NCBI GenBank assembly: GCA_963560245.1 | Contig: CAUWNS010000003.1 | Span: forward strand, 62,001 to 126,000 | DNA from: Pseudoruminococcus_B sp937901805 | Lineage (GTDB): Bacteria; Bacillota; Clostridia; Oscillospirales; Ruminococcaceae | DNA length: 64,000 nucleotides | Direction of reading: 5' to 3' | Shown here: positions 49,853-59,284 of the stretch, in pieces | Layout: each line of letters begins with the position of its first letter | Numbering within the stretch: position 1 is the first letter of the stretch | The notes under the pieces: generated by a model | The model's database searches: none | The model's input: only the letters and a program-made list of their open reading frames with translations | What the model was told of the DNA's origin: nothing | Position numbers and translations under genes: made by a program

Positions 49853-50530
49853 TCATTGCTTGGACTTCACATATTTTAAATGCGCTTTTTTCTCCCTTTT
49901 TGAAACATGAGAATAGGGTTTTAAAAAATTTTCCAATTGAATGATTTCCCGCCTGGAAAGGCGCGGACAAAAACGAGAAACCTTTTTCATTGTACGGCGA
50001 AGTTTTCTTTCTTTGATAACGGGACAAAAACCAGTACGTACTTTTACCCGTTTGAGCCGCCCCGGTCCGCAGAATACCACGATCGGATGCATCAGGCGAT
50101 CTTCCCGGATAGAAAGCACTTTTTTCAAAGCATTGTAATGCGCCCGGTTCTGTGCAATAGGATTATAAAATTCAAATCCCCGGCTCGCAGAAAGTGCATG
50201 ATACCACTTGGCTGCATCCTCATCTCCGTACACTTCTCCAGAATAATGTTTGCATTCCAAAATAAAAATGCCACGGCGGCACAGACAAAGCAGATCAATT
50301 TCCGTAGTAGCCCCTTTTTGATTTGGGAGATACAGGTTCGTCAATACCCGATATGTACCAAATCGGCAGGAAAGTTTTTGAGCAAGCTGCTGCTCTGCAT
50401 CGCTGCCAATTTGCCGCAGATGCTTTTGCTGTTTTTTCTTTCTTACCAAATTTCGGAAATACCAGAATAAAATCAGGAGTAACAAGAGACAAAAAAAGAA
50501 AGAACAGATAATCCAACACCGGTTTTCCAA
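49853..50530 (-). CDS. NERD domain membrane protein
   Basis: 225 residues from the preferred start. An N-terminal membrane helix (about 6-24, WIICSFFFCLLLLLILFWYF) is followed by a basic linker and a nuclease-related (NERD) domain: IGSDAEQQLAQKL, TEIDLLCLCRRGIFILECKHYSGEVYG and KWYHAL. The Glu-Ile-Asp...Glu-Cys-Lys pattern has the acid and Lys of restriction-enzyme-like active sites. The start is the TTG at 50530, 10 nt after GGAGG. Earlier in-frame starts lie before the transcript start implied by the promoter at 50562-50590. The role of NERD proteins is not settled; DNA processing has been proposed. Confidence 0.82.
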   Translation of the reverse strand: MENRCWIICSFFFCLLLLLILFWYFRNLVRKKKQQKHLRQIGSDAEQQLAQKLSCRFGTYRVLTNLYLPNQKGATTEIDLLCLCRRGIFILECKHYSGEVYGDEDAAKWYHALSASRGFEFYNPIAQNRAHYNALKKVLSIREDRLMHPIVVFCGPGRLKRVKVRTGFCPVIKERKLRRTMKKVSRFCPRLSRREIIQLENFLKPYSHVSKREKKAHLKYVKSKQ

Positions 50531-50561
50531 ACAACCACATCCTCCGCAAACGATGATTTTT

Positions 50562-50590
50562 ACTATATCGGGTTTAAAGAAAAAAATCAA
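50562..50590 (-). promoter_or_regulatory. promoter of the NERD gene
   Basis: On minus, TTGATT (50590-50585), 17 bp and TATAGT (50567-50562). Confidence 0.65.
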
Positions 50591-50649
50591 GAACATATTT
50601 TCTTTGTAAACAAATTTTCAAGCGGATTCCATCTTTTCTCATCCAGTGG

Positions 50650-50790
50650 TATAATGGAAACGCAAAACTGAAAAAACTGTCAAAAAAGATGAGGATTCTT
50701 TTCCAATTTCCCGCAAAAGCATTGTGTTTTATAAAATGTTGGATTTTGCGGAAAATATGAAAAGTATATAAAAGCTGTTTGGAATCCTCA
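50650..50790 (+). promoter_or_regulatory. promoter and folded leader of the flippase gene
   Basis: TATAAT is at 50650-50655 with a weak -35 (TTCCAT). The leader can fold into nested stems. TGAGGATTC...CCAA (50690-50706) pairs with TTGGAATCCTCA (50779-50790), and inside it TTTCCCGCAAAA (50707-50718) pairs with TTTTGCGGAAAA (50744-50755, one mismatch). It ends about 26 nt before the ribosome site. It matches no class that I recognise. Confidence 0.45.
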
Positions 50791-50829
50791 GTTATTCAAA
50801 ACGGCACAATCGCCCGAAGGAGTGTTCCC

Positions 50830-52251
50830 GTGAACCGATACAAAAAGTTATTATCCAATACCGTATTATTTGCCATCGGTACTTTTAGTTCCAAAGCACT
50901 GGTTTTTTTGCTGATGCCGCTGTATACGGCTGTCCTGTCCACTGAAGAGTACGGCACCGTCGATCTGATTATACAAGCGGGGAACCTATTGCTGCCGCTG
51001 GTATCTGTGGGTATTATCAACGCAATTGTCCGTTTTGGACTGGATTCTTCTGTGCGTAAAAGCGATGTCTTTACGGTAGGGCTGACTACAGTCTTTTTCG
51101 GTTTCCTCGTTCTACTGCTTTTTAACCCTTTGCTCAAAAAAATTTCCTATATATCTGAAAATATCATACTGATTTATTTATTTGTCCTGATGTCCTGTCT
51201 GCGCAGCATCTGTCATCAATTTGTACGCTCAATGGAAATGGTCAAGCTATACACAGTCGATGGTATTTTTAGCACCTTCACTACCATTATGTTCAATATT
51301 CTGTTCCTGGTGGTACTCAAACTCGGAATTACCGGCTATGTACTTGCCACAGTCTGTGCAGATTTTCTTTCTGCATTCCTTTTATTCCTCATTGCGCGGC
51401 TATATCGATATATCCGTTTTAAAGGGATTAAAAAACAAATTGTCTTCGACATGCTCAAATATGCAGTACCGATGATCCCAAATACCATGTTTTGGTGGAT
51501 TACCAGTGCTTCCGATCGCTACATCATCTCCTTTCACCTTGGGAATGACGTCAATGGATTGTATGCAGCAGCGTCGAAAATCCCCACGATTATCACCCTA
51601 TTTTCCTCTATCTTCATGGATGCCTGGCAGATGTCCGCGGTTACAGAAAAGGGAACCATTGAGCGCAACCGCTTTTTTACCAATGTCTTCGGAACCTATC
51701 AATCTTTGATTTTTGCAGTCGGTTCCGGGTTGATCCTTTGTTCAAAGCTGTTTACCAAAATTATGGTTGCTCCGTCTTATTATGAGTCATGGAGATTTAT
51801 TCCATTTCTGATTATGGCAACCTCTTTTTCCTGCCTGGTAAGTTTTTTAGGCAGTGTGTATATGGTTGAGAAAAAAAGTGTCTTGAATTTTCTAACCACC
51901 GCAGCAGGGGCAGTCATCAACATCGTGCTCAATCTGCTTTTAATCCCGAAATTAGGCGCAAACGGCGCGGCACTCGCTACTTTTGCCAGTTATTTCACAG
52001 TGTTCCTGCTGCGTGCAGTTGACACCAAGCGCTTTGTTAAAATCCGTTTCAGCAGCTTGAAGCTGGCGCTGAATACTCTGCTCCTGCTATCCCAAAGTCT
52101 TGTCCTGATTTTTGAAATCCCAGGTTGGATTGTTATAGAAATCGGCATTACTGTCCTGATGTTACTGCTCAATTTGAAATCCATTTTTGAAAGCCTCAGC
52201 CGTATTTTTTTCCGGTTTAAAGCAAAAGCTGCCCGCTCTAAGAGAACTTAA
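50830..52251 (+). CDS. Wzx/MviN-like oligosaccharide flippase
   Basis: 473 residues, about fourteen membrane helices in the polysaccharide-transporter (MOP) superfamily. LLSNTVLFAIGTFSSKALVFLLMPLYTAVLSTEEYGTVDLI is the classical Wzx-type N-terminus. It flips lipid-linked glycan units across the membrane; the glycan is unknown. The start is the GTG at 50830, 7-8 nt after GAAGGAG, instead of the longer reading that overlaps the leader stem. A GNAT acetyltransferase gene follows by 18 nt. There are no glycosyltransferases beside it, so this is a stand-alone flippase. Confidence 0.87.
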   Translation: MNRYKKLLSNTVLFAIGTFSSKALVFLLMPLYTAVLSTEEYGTVDLIIQAGNLLLPLVSVGIINAIVRFGLDSSVRKSDVFTVGLTTVFFGFLVLLLFNPLLKKISYISENIILIYLFVLMSCLRSICHQFVRSMEMVKLYTVDGIFSTFTTIMFNILFLVVLKLGITGYVLATVCADFLSAFLLFLIARLYRYIRFKGIKKQIVFDMLKYAVPMIPNTMFWWITSASDRYIISFHLGNDVNGLYAAASKIPTIITLFSSIFMDAWQMSAVTEKGTIERNRFFTNVFGTYQSLIFAVGSGLILCSKLFTKIMVAPSYYESWRFIPFLIMATSFSCLVSFLGSVYMVEKKSVLNFLTTAAGAVINIVLNLLLIPKLGANGAALATFASYFTVFLLRAVDTKRFVKIRFSSLKLALNTLLLLSQSLVLIFEIPGWIVIEIGITVLMLLLNLKSIFESLSRIFFRFKAKAARSKRT

Positions 52252-52269
52252 GGAAAGGAAGGCATTGAA

Positions 52270-52749
52270 ATGGCTGACATGTTAATCAATCTCTATAGGC
52301 TTCCCCAAAACAACTCGCACTTCCCAGAGGAAAACGGAATCCGTATCAAACGCGCCCTTCCCCCGGATAAATCCAAAATCCTTGCATTCATCCGAGAGGA
52401 ATTCCAGGCAGGATGGGCGGACGAATGCGAACATGCCCTTTCTCATGATCCATGCGGGTGCTATCTCGCCGTCCGGAATGGAGAAATTTTGGGATTCGCC
52501 TGCTACGACGCCACTGCTAAAGGGTACTTTGGCCCGACAGGAGTAAAAGAATCGGAACGCCGGCAGGGTATTGGGGCCGCTCTCCTCCACGCCTGTCTGC
52601 ATGCTATGCGGGAACAGGGATATGGATATGCAATTGTCGGCTGGACTGCCAAAAGCGCAATCCCTTTTTATGAGAAAGAAGCCGGTGCGGTACTGATTGC
52701 AAATTCAGAGCCGGAACAGAGTATTTACTCTAATATGATCGATCAGTAA
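52270..52749 (+). CDS. GNAT family N-acetyltransferase
   Basis: 159 residues. The acetyl-CoA-binding loop VKESERRQGIGAALLHACL (about 98-116) and the C-terminal AIVGWTAKSAIPFYEKEAGA are typical. The N-terminal half is the variable substrate region (REEFQAGWADECEHALSHDPCGCYLAVRNGEILGFACYD). It lies 18 nt after the flippase gene and shares its transcript. A sugar- or peptidoglycan-related substrate is conceivable from the context only. Confidence 0.85.
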   Translation: MADMLINLYRLPQNNSHFPEENGIRIKRALPPDKSKILAFIREEFQAGWADECEHALSHDPCGCYLAVRNGEILGFACYDATAKGYFGPTGVKESERRQGIGAALLHACLHAMREQGYGYAIVGWTAKSAIPFYEKEAGAVLIANSEPEQSIYSNMIDQ

Positions 52750-52752
52750 AGA

Positions 52753-52790
52753 TAAAAAATCCTGGCAGAAATACTGCCAGGATTTTTTAT
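52753..52790 (+). terminator. terminator after flippase/GNAT unit
   Basis: AATCCTGGCAG pairs with CTGCCAGGATT around a 5-nt loop, then TTTT. Confidence 0.88.
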
Positions 52791-52841
52791 TGAAAGCGAA
52801 TTTTTCTTTGTTCGCACAACCGGATTTCCTGCAAAAAGAAA

Positions 52842-54214
52842 TCAATAAGACTGTACTACTTCCATTTTTTTAAGCCGGCGCATTTCCGCGGCAATAAACA
52901 GTACGGAAAGCACTGCAGCCACGCTATCCGCCACAGATCCTGCATACATGACTCCATCAATCCCCCACAGCATTGGGAAAAGGATAATCAGAGGAAGCAG
53001 ACAGATGATCTGCCTGGTCAAAGAAAGGAAGATTCCCCTGCTCGCCTTGCCGATAGAAGTAAAAAAGTTTGAAGTAATCGGCTGGATCCCGTTTAAAAAT
53101 GTACAGAACATATAGATTCGAAAATACCGTTCGGCAAAACGGAAATATTCTTCACTTCCAGTACCGAAAATACTGATAATCTGCTGTGGAAACAACTGAA
53201 AACACAAAAAGCCAATGATAGAGATAACCGTCGCTGCAAATTCTGCCCGGAAAAAAGTTTCACGCACCCGCTTGTATTGTCCAGCGCCATAATTGAAGCT
53301 GACTATCGGCTGTAACCCCTGGGAGAGACCAATGACAAAAGAAAAGAAAATCATTCCGACTTTTGCAATGATTCCAGCACAGGCCAGCGGAATTTCGCTT
53401 CCATAGGAGGAAAGCGCCCCATAAAAAGTCAAGGTGTTATTCATGACAACCTGAACCACCATCATGGCGAGCTGGTTAAAACAATTTGCAGCCCCGAGCG
53501 CCATAGTCCTGCCGACATAACGCCACCTGGGACGAAATTCCCTGAAGGTGAGCGTCACAGAGCGGTAATGCAGCAGATACCACGCCGCCATCAGCGCGGA
53601 GACAACCTGCCCAATCACGGTAGCCCAGGCCGCGCCGGCAATTCCCCATTCGAACACCAAAACAAACAGCCAGTCCAAAACCGTATTTAAAATGGCGCCG
53701 GAGAGCATACACATCATGGAAAACTTGGGGCTTCCATCCGCACGGATCAAATGGCTTCCGCCATTGGAAAAAATCAGAAAAGGGAATCCAAGTGAAGTAA
53801 TGCCTGTATAGATCAGGGAATACTCTAGGACATCCGGAGTCGCCCCAAAAGCAAGGGCTTTAAAAAAATCCTCACAAGGATAGACATCAGCACCCCCAGA
53901 ATCACGAGCATGGAAACGGCATTTCCGATAAAATGGCCCGCCTTTTCCCGCTCCCCCGCGCCAAGGGACAAATTGAAGTTTGCAGCGCCGCCGACGCCCA
54001 GCAGCAGGGCGATCGCCGTGGTAATAGTTGTCAGCGGGAACGCCACATTGGTCGCTGCATTCCCCAGCATGCCAACGCCTTGCCCTATAAAAATCTGATC
54101 AATGATGTTATACAGCGATCCAACCAACATCGAAATTATGCTTGGGACTGCAAATTTTAACAGCAGAGAACCAATTTTGTCCCTGCCAAGCGGATTCTCT
54201 CTTGCTACTTCCAC
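52842..54214 (-). pseudogene. MATE family transporter (third), frameshifted
   Basis: The N-lobe (MEVARENPLGRDKIGSLLLKFAVPSIISMLVGSLYNIIDQIFIG...ILVRIFLKPLL) and the C-lobe (from AFGATPDVLEYSLIYTGITSLGFPFLIFSNGGSHLIRADGSPK to VVQSY at 52842) lie in different frames. They join at a run of seven A on plus (53862-53868; seven T in the mRNA sense). An eighth T would restore one continuous MATE protein of about 457 residues. Both parts are otherwise intact, so this is a recent lesion, a phase-variable tract or a sequencing error. The start is the GTG at 54214, 7 nt after AGGAG. Promoter at 54391-54419. Confidence 0.8.
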
Positions 54215-54390
54215 ACAATCACTCCTGTTTCCTCTTTTTTGCATATCCTGTTCTTACTTTCGAATACAGGCGGGCGTTTACAGCGTAGTACAGACAAAAT
54301 TCCATTCAAATGAAAGGACAGCGCCTCCATTTTCCAGTGAAAATACCGTTTTTCTGCTTCAAACGCCCGTTTTTTGACCAAATATTTACC

Positions 54391-54419
54391 AGAATAGCGT
54401 AGAAAATCGCAAAAATCAA
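54391..54419 (-). promoter_or_regulatory. promoter of MATE 3
   Basis: On minus, TTGATT (54419-54414), 17 bp and TATTCT (54396-54391); leader about 170 nt. Confidence 0.55.
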
Positions 54420-54842
54420 GGTTTTTTAAGACGGTAAACCAAATTTCTGCAACTATGCCAGAAAATGAAAAACGGACACGAGCAAAATCCGTGTAGATGG
54501 CACAAATATTTTGAATTCTAATTACTAAGGCCTTCAGAAACATTCCAGTTTCTTCCTAAAAAAGCCCATCTCCTTTTTGGAAAGCGTTGAACCAGACTGC
54601 CTATCAAAAAGGAACAGGATAAATCCATTTTGTCAAAACAGGCGTTCAAACACCGGTACGTGCAGGCATCCGTCTCTATCTGCATCAGAGGGAGGGTTTC
54701 CCAAAAGACTGAAAAAACTGCCTGAAGAACCACTTCCTGCTGCGAGATATCAACATCTACTACGCTATTCTCCCCCTACAAAGCAGAGACAGCGTTTGAG
54801 AACGAGGAAAATCCCTGTTCCAGAACAGGAGATGCCTCCCCA
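54420..54842. other. intergenic region without a supported gene
   Basis: About 420 bp. A minus frame of about 85 codons (54518-54770) reads in a protein-like way (QAVFSVFWETLPLMQIETDAC in part) but lacks a ribosome site and start, so it is at best a remnant. Confidence 0.4.
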
Positions 54843-55337
54843 TTACAAAGGGAGGAAAAACAGCAGTGAACACAGCAGGGCGACGCCTGCGCCTGCCAGG
54901 ACGTCGGAAAGATAGTGGACGCCTGCCAGCACCCGGCTTGCCCCAACGAAACCCGCAACCAGAAGCATCCCAGCGCCATAGCAGGGGGAAAGGTAGCAGC
55001 AGGCGCATGCAATCACCCAGGCGCTGGCGGTATGACGGCTGGGAAAACTCTTCCCCGCCCCGCTCTTTTTGGGAATCAGGGGAGAATACCCAATTGCATC
55101 GTAAGGGCGTATCCGGTTAAAGACATTACGAAAGATTGTTACAATCATAAAACAAAATGCCGGAACTGCAAGAAACAACCCAAGCTTCCTGCTGCCGGAA
55201 AACAGCAGGAACAAAGCCGTCCCGATATACAGGAAAATAACGGCAATTGGGAGCAATTTTGCCGATAAAATTATAATTTTTTTAACAGTCGGCCGACTCT
55301 CGATTGTTTTCACACAGGCGGCATAGGGAAATTTCAT
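54843..55337 (-). CDS. PAP2 family phosphatase
   Basis: 164 residues with about five membrane helices. The three PAP2 phosphatase motifs are present: Arg-x-Arg-Pro-Tyr-Asp with KK nearby (about 78-92), Phe-Pro-Ser-Arg-His (about 98-102, catalytic His) and SRVLAGVHYLSDVLAG (about 133-148, Arg and nucleophilic His). Likely dephosphorylates a lipid phosphate such as undecaprenyl pyrophosphate or phosphatidic acid at the outer face of the membrane. Divergent from the tetR-activase operon. Confidence 0.9.
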   Translation of the reverse strand: MKFPYAACVKTIESRPTVKKIIILSAKLLPIAVIFLYIGTALFLLFSGSRKLGLFLAVPAFCFMIVTIFRNVFNRIRPYDAIGYSPLIPKKSGAGKSFPSRHTASAWVIACACCYLSPCYGAGMLLVAGFVGASRVLAGVHYLSDVLAGAGVALLCSLLFFLPL

Positions 55338-55653
55338 CTTTGCACGCTTCCCTTCGAATGGTTTACAACTCTTCCCGCATAGGATATGATACTAAAGACT
55401 AGGCAAAAGATCCAGTATAGATACCGAAATGAACAAGAAGCGAAGAGCAGAAAATATGTAAATTTTTTGTTAATATACTCTTTTGGTATTCTTTGTTTTG
55501 TGATTTTTGACTTGTACTATCTTATGCAAATTTTCCACCATAAAAATTATAATTTCTACTGAATCGTCAGAAATTGAACTTTTTTTAGGAAATACTGCCG
55601 GCAATTTTCCCTTTTTTCGCCTTCTTTCCCCTTGTCCTTCGTCAATTTGGCTA
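55338..55653. other. intergenic region upstream of tetR
   Basis: About 315 bp between divergent genes. AT-rich, no gene. It ends at the tetR promoter/operator. Confidence 0.5.
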
Positions 55654-55682
55654 TTGACCGGCGGTCATTCAAGGCATAAGAT
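55654..55682 (+). promoter_or_regulatory. tetR-activase operon promoter with embedded operator
   Basis: TTGACC (55654-55659), 17 bp, TAAGAT (55677-55682). The perfect 13-bp palindrome TGACCGGCGGTCA (55655-55667) overlaps the -35 box and its flanks extend it (ATTGACC/GGTCATT). This is a typical TetR-family operator position. Confidence 0.7.
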
Positions 55683-55722
55683 GGTACTATTCATAAAAGT
55701 AGGTGGAAATGGAGGGAGTACC

Positions 55723-56346
55723 TTGCAGGCTATTCCACTGGAAGGGGAAGACAAACGTGCGCGCATCGAACAGGCTGCACTTTCGTTGTTTCTCCAAAAC
55801 GGAATTGAGAACACCTCAGTCAATCAAATCACGAAGCAGGCCCAAATTGCCAAGGGAACCTTTTATCTCTATTTTAAAGACAAGGACGAGCTGGTACGAA
55901 ACTCTTTCATTCATGAGAATTTAAAAACTTTGGATCAAGCGCTCAGACAGTCACAAAACCAGAGCAGCCGAACCGGCCTTTCCTGGACCTCCTGTTTTGT
56001 GACCGCCCTGATGGATTTTTATGAGCAGCATCCACAAATCCTCTGTTTTGTCCAAAAAAATAAAGATTTATGCGCTTTTTCATCTTTTTTGGAATCAGAC
56101 GCCCTGCTTGCGGACACTCCATGTATCCGTACATTTCTATCCGGACTGTCCACACCCAGAGAATCCAAAAAACTGGCGCGTATGCGCTTTCTAATGATTA
56201 TGGACATCCTTACCTCTGTTTCCTATTTATTATACAGCGGAGGGAAATCAGAAAACCGGGAAAGCCTGAGAACCATGGCACTGGATATTGTCGGCCAGAT
56301 ATGCGGACAGCAATCCCCGGGCTTTTTAGAGGAGGAAATCAAATGA
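55723..56346 (+). CDS. TetR family regulator of the activase operon
   Basis: 207 residues. The helix-turn-helix is at about 10-55 (RARIEQAALSLFLQNGIENTSVNQITKQAQIAKGTFYLYFKDKDEL). The C-terminal ligand-binding domain is variable. The start is the TTG at 55723, about 6 nt after GGAGGGAG; upstream frame codons precede the promoter. Its TGA overlaps the ATG of the activase gene (ATGA), so it is translationally coupled to the operon that it probably represses via the palindrome at 55655-55667. The ligand may be an acyl-CoA or related compound (inference). Confidence 0.88.
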   Translation: MQAIPLEGEDKRARIEQAALSLFLQNGIENTSVNQITKQAQIAKGTFYLYFKDKDELVRNSFIHENLKTLDQALRQSQNQSSRTGLSWTSCFVTALMDFYEQHPQILCFVQKNKDLCAFSSFLESDALLADTPCIRTFLSGLSTPRESKKLARMRFLMIMDILTSVSYLLYSGGKSENRESLRTMALDIVGQICGQQSPGFLEEEIK

Positions 56347-59282
56347 GCTATCAAATCGGCCTGGATGTCGGTTCCACCACAATCAAAGTAGTGGTACTCG
56401 GCGAACAGGGAGAAGTCCTGTATAAAAGCTACGAGCGGCACCGCTCCCGGGTACGCTCCCTTGCGCTTGAAAAAATAGAATCCCTGAAAGAACTTCTGGA
56501 TGGACACGAACTGCGGATCGCCGTAACCGGCTCTGCCGGACTGGGTCTTGCCAAAGAAGGCGGCATCTCCTTTGTGCAGGAGGTATTCGCCACAGCAGGG
56601 GCTGTCAAACGCTTTGAACCGGATACGGACGTTGTCATTGAACTGGGTGGAGAGGACGCTAAAATCATCTTTTTGCAGGGAGCTCTGGAAGAACGCATGA
56701 ATGGAACCTGCGCCGGGGGAACGGGCGCTTTTATTGACCAGATGGCTTCCCTGCTCAATGTGGATTTACAGACGCTGGACAATTTAAGTCTCAAGCACAA
56801 TAAAATCTATCCGATTGCCTCCCGCTGCGGTGTGTTTGCGAAAACCGATATCCAGCCGCTCATCAACCAGGGCGCTCAAAAGGAAAACATTGCGGCCAGC
56901 ATCTTCCAGGCAGTGGTGGATCAGACCATTGCAGGGCTGGCGCAGGGCCGACCCATAAAGGGGAAAGTCCTGTTCCTCGGCGGGCCGCTCTCTTTCCTGC
57001 ACGGATTGCAGCAGCGGTTTGTTGAGACGCTGAAACTGGACAGCGCGCACGCGGTATTCCCCGCTCTTGCCCCGTACTATATTGCCCTGGGCGCGGCGCT
57101 TTACTGCGAGAACTCCCGTCAGTGCTATACCTATGAAGAATTGCGGGACACGCTCAAACGCGTTTCTGAAATCAAGCTGGTTCCGCAGGGAATGCCCCCC
57201 TTGTTTGAAAGCGAGGAGGAGTATCAGCAGTTCCTTACACGGCATCATCAATCCAATGTTCCCTCCGCGGATCTCTCTGCCTATCATGGAAACGCATACC
57301 TTGGCATTGACGCGGGCAGCACAACCACCAAAACCGTGCTGATCGGAGAGGATTGTTCCCTGCTCTATCAGGATTATGTCAACAACCTGGGCAACCCGGT
57401 TGACGCAGTCATCCGCCAGCTGAGAGAAATCTATGCACAGGCTCCCGGGGACGTCCGCATAGCCGGCGCCGCTGTGACCGGTTATGGTGAGGATCTCATC
57501 AAAAACGCATTTCATGCAGATTTTGGATTAGTGGAAACTATCGCCCATTTTACCGCCGCAAAATACTTTAAACCGGATGTGGATTTCATCATCGACATCG
57601 GCGGGCAGGACATGAAATGCTTTAAAATCTACAACAACTCCATTGACGGCATCCTGCTCAACGAAGCCTGCTCTTCCGGGTGCGGCTCTTTTATTGAGAC
57701 TTTTGCCAAATCCCTGGGCTACGAGATCAAAGAATTCGCAAAGATTGGGCTGTATGCGGAGCATCCGGTGGATCTTGGTTCCCGCTGCACCGTATTCATG
57801 AATTCCTCTGTCAAGCAGGCGCAGAAAAACGGCGCTACCGTAGAAGATATCTCTGCCGGGCTTGCTGCAAGCGTGGTCAAAAACGCGCTGTACAAGGTGA
57901 TCCGTGCCAAAAACCCGGAGGAAATCGGTAAGCACATTGTCGTACAGGGCGGCACCTTCCTCAACGACGCAGTGCTCCGCTGTTTTGAAAAAGAACTGGG
58001 GAGAAACGTCATCCGTCCGCAGATTGCCGGGCTGATGGGCGCTTTTGGCGCGGCTCTCTACGCTAAAACACATACCACTGGCAAGAGTACGCTGCTCGAC
58101 AAGCAGGCGCTTTCCAGCTTTACGCACGCTTCCAAGGCTGTCACCTGCAACGGCTGCACCAATCACTGCAGCCTGACCGTCAATACCTTCTCCGACGGCA
58201 GCCGTTTTATTGCCGGCAACCGCTGCGAGCGCCCGGTCACCGGGACTGCGCAGACCACTCATCTGCCGGACATGATTGAATACAAATACAATCGTCTGAC
58301 AGAAATTGCAAACGACCGCCACCCTGGACCCAGAGGACAGATTGGTCTGCCCTTTGCCCTGAACATGTATGAAAACCTCCCGTTCTGGCATGCCTTTTTC
58401 ACCTCGCTCGGGTTTGAAGTCATCGTCTCCGGGCGTTCCTCCAAGGCGCTGTACATGCTGGGGCAGAACACCATTCCCTCAGATACGGTCTGCTATCCGG
58501 CAAAGCTGGTGCACGGCCATATCCGCCGGTTGATTGACCAGGGCGTCCCTGCCATTTTTTACCCTTGCATGAGCTACAATTTTGATGAAAAAATCTCCGA
58601 CAACTGCTACAACTGCCCGGTTGTCGCCTATTACCCGGAACTTATCAGTGCCAACATCGATTTTCCAGAGGGGACAAAGTTCCTCTACCCGTATATTACC
58701 ATGAACGACCGGAAAGTGTTTGAGGAGCATATGCTTGAATGCCTCAACAAAGCCGGGTACGGCGTGACAAAATCCGAGATGGAGGCCGCCGCCGGAAAGG
58801 CCTATGAAGCCTATGAGGCCTACAAAGCGGAAAACAAGCAGGCCGCCCAGTATGCACTGAATTATGCAGAAGAACACCACTGCAAGACCATTGTCGTGGG
58901 CGGACGCCCCTATCATATTGACCCGGAAATCAACCACGGGCTGAACAAACTCTTTACAAGCCTGGGATTTGTAGTGGTCACCGGGGACTGTGTTTCCCAG
59001 ATCTCCTCCAAAGAGGCGACCAATGTCCTCAACCAGTGGACCTACCATGCACGGATGTACAGCGCGGCAAAATATGTCCTCACCGCCAAGAATACGGAAA
59101 TGGTGCAGTTTGTCAGCTTCGGCTGCGGGCTGGACGCGATTACAACGGACGAAATCCGAGATATCTTACAGGAGGGCGGCAAACTTTACACCCAGATTAA
59201 AATTGATGAGATCGACAATCTGGGCGCTGCGAAAATCCGTATCCGCAGTCTGCTTGCCGCCATGGAAGAAAGGGGAGAATAA
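56343..59282 (+). CDS. 2-hydroxyacyl-CoA dehydratase-type activase with two ASKHA domains and DUF2229
   Basis: 979 residues. Two BcrA/BadF-type ATPase domains in tandem: GLDVGSTTIK at 5-14 with NGTCAGGTGAF (about 118-128), and GIDAGSTTTK at about 321-330 with NEACSSGCGSFIETFAKSLG. The Cys in each loop fits the [4Fe-4S] bridging ligand of HgdC-like activators. A cysteine cluster CNGCTNHC is at about 602-609, then a DUF2229-like region with Asp-Thr-Val-Cys-Tyr-Pro-Ala (about 715) and FYPCMSYNFDEKISDNCYNC and FGCGLDAI. It is thought to drive ATP-coupled low-potential electron transfer. Start overlaps tetR (ATGA). The partner gene starts 2 nt after the stop. Confidence 0.9.
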   Translation: MSYQIGLDVGSTTIKVVVLGEQGEVLYKSYERHRSRVRSLALEKIESLKELLDGHELRIAVTGSAGLGLAKEGGISFVQEVFATAGAVKRFEPDTDVVIELGGEDAKIIFLQGALEERMNGTCAGGTGAFIDQMASLLNVDLQTLDNLSLKHNKIYPIASRCGVFAKTDIQPLINQGAQKENIAASIFQAVVDQTIAGLAQGRPIKGKVLFLGGPLSFLHGLQQRFVETLKLDSAHAVFPALAPYYIALGAALYCENSRQCYTYEELRDTLKRVSEIKLVPQGMPPLFESEEEYQQFLTRHHQSNVPSADLSAYHGNAYLGIDAGSTTTKTVLIGEDCSLLYQDYVNNLGNPVDAVIRQLREIYAQAPGDVRIAGAAVTGYGEDLIKNAFHADFGLVETIAHFTAAKYFKPDVDFIIDIGGQDMKCFKIYNNSIDGILLNEACSSGCGSFIETFAKSLGYEIKEFAKIGLYAEHPVDLGSRCTVFMNSSVKQAQKNGATVEDISAGLAASVVKNALYKVIRAKNPEEIGKHIVVQGGTFLNDAVLRCFEKELGRNVIRPQIAGLMGAFGAALYAKTHTTGKSTLLDKQALSSFTHASKAVTCNGCTNHCSLTVNTFSDGSRFIAGNRCERPVTGTAQTTHLPDMIEYKYNRLTEIANDRHPGPRGQIGLPFALNMYENLPFWHAFFTSLGFEVIVSGRSSKALYMLGQNTIPSDTVCYPAKLVHGHIRRLIDQGVPAIFYPCMSYNFDEKISDNCYNCPVVAYYPELISANIDFPEGTKFLYPYITMNDRKVFEEHMLECLNKAGYGVTKSEMEAAAGKAYEAYEAYKAENKQAAQYALNYAEEHHCKTIVVGGRPYHIDPEINHGLNKLFTSLGFVVVTGDCVSQISSKEATNVLNQWTYHARMYSAAKYVLTAKNTEMVQFVSFGCGLDAITTDEIRDILQEGGKLYTQIKIDEIDNLGAAKIRIRSLLAAMEERGE

Positions 59283-59284
59283 CC

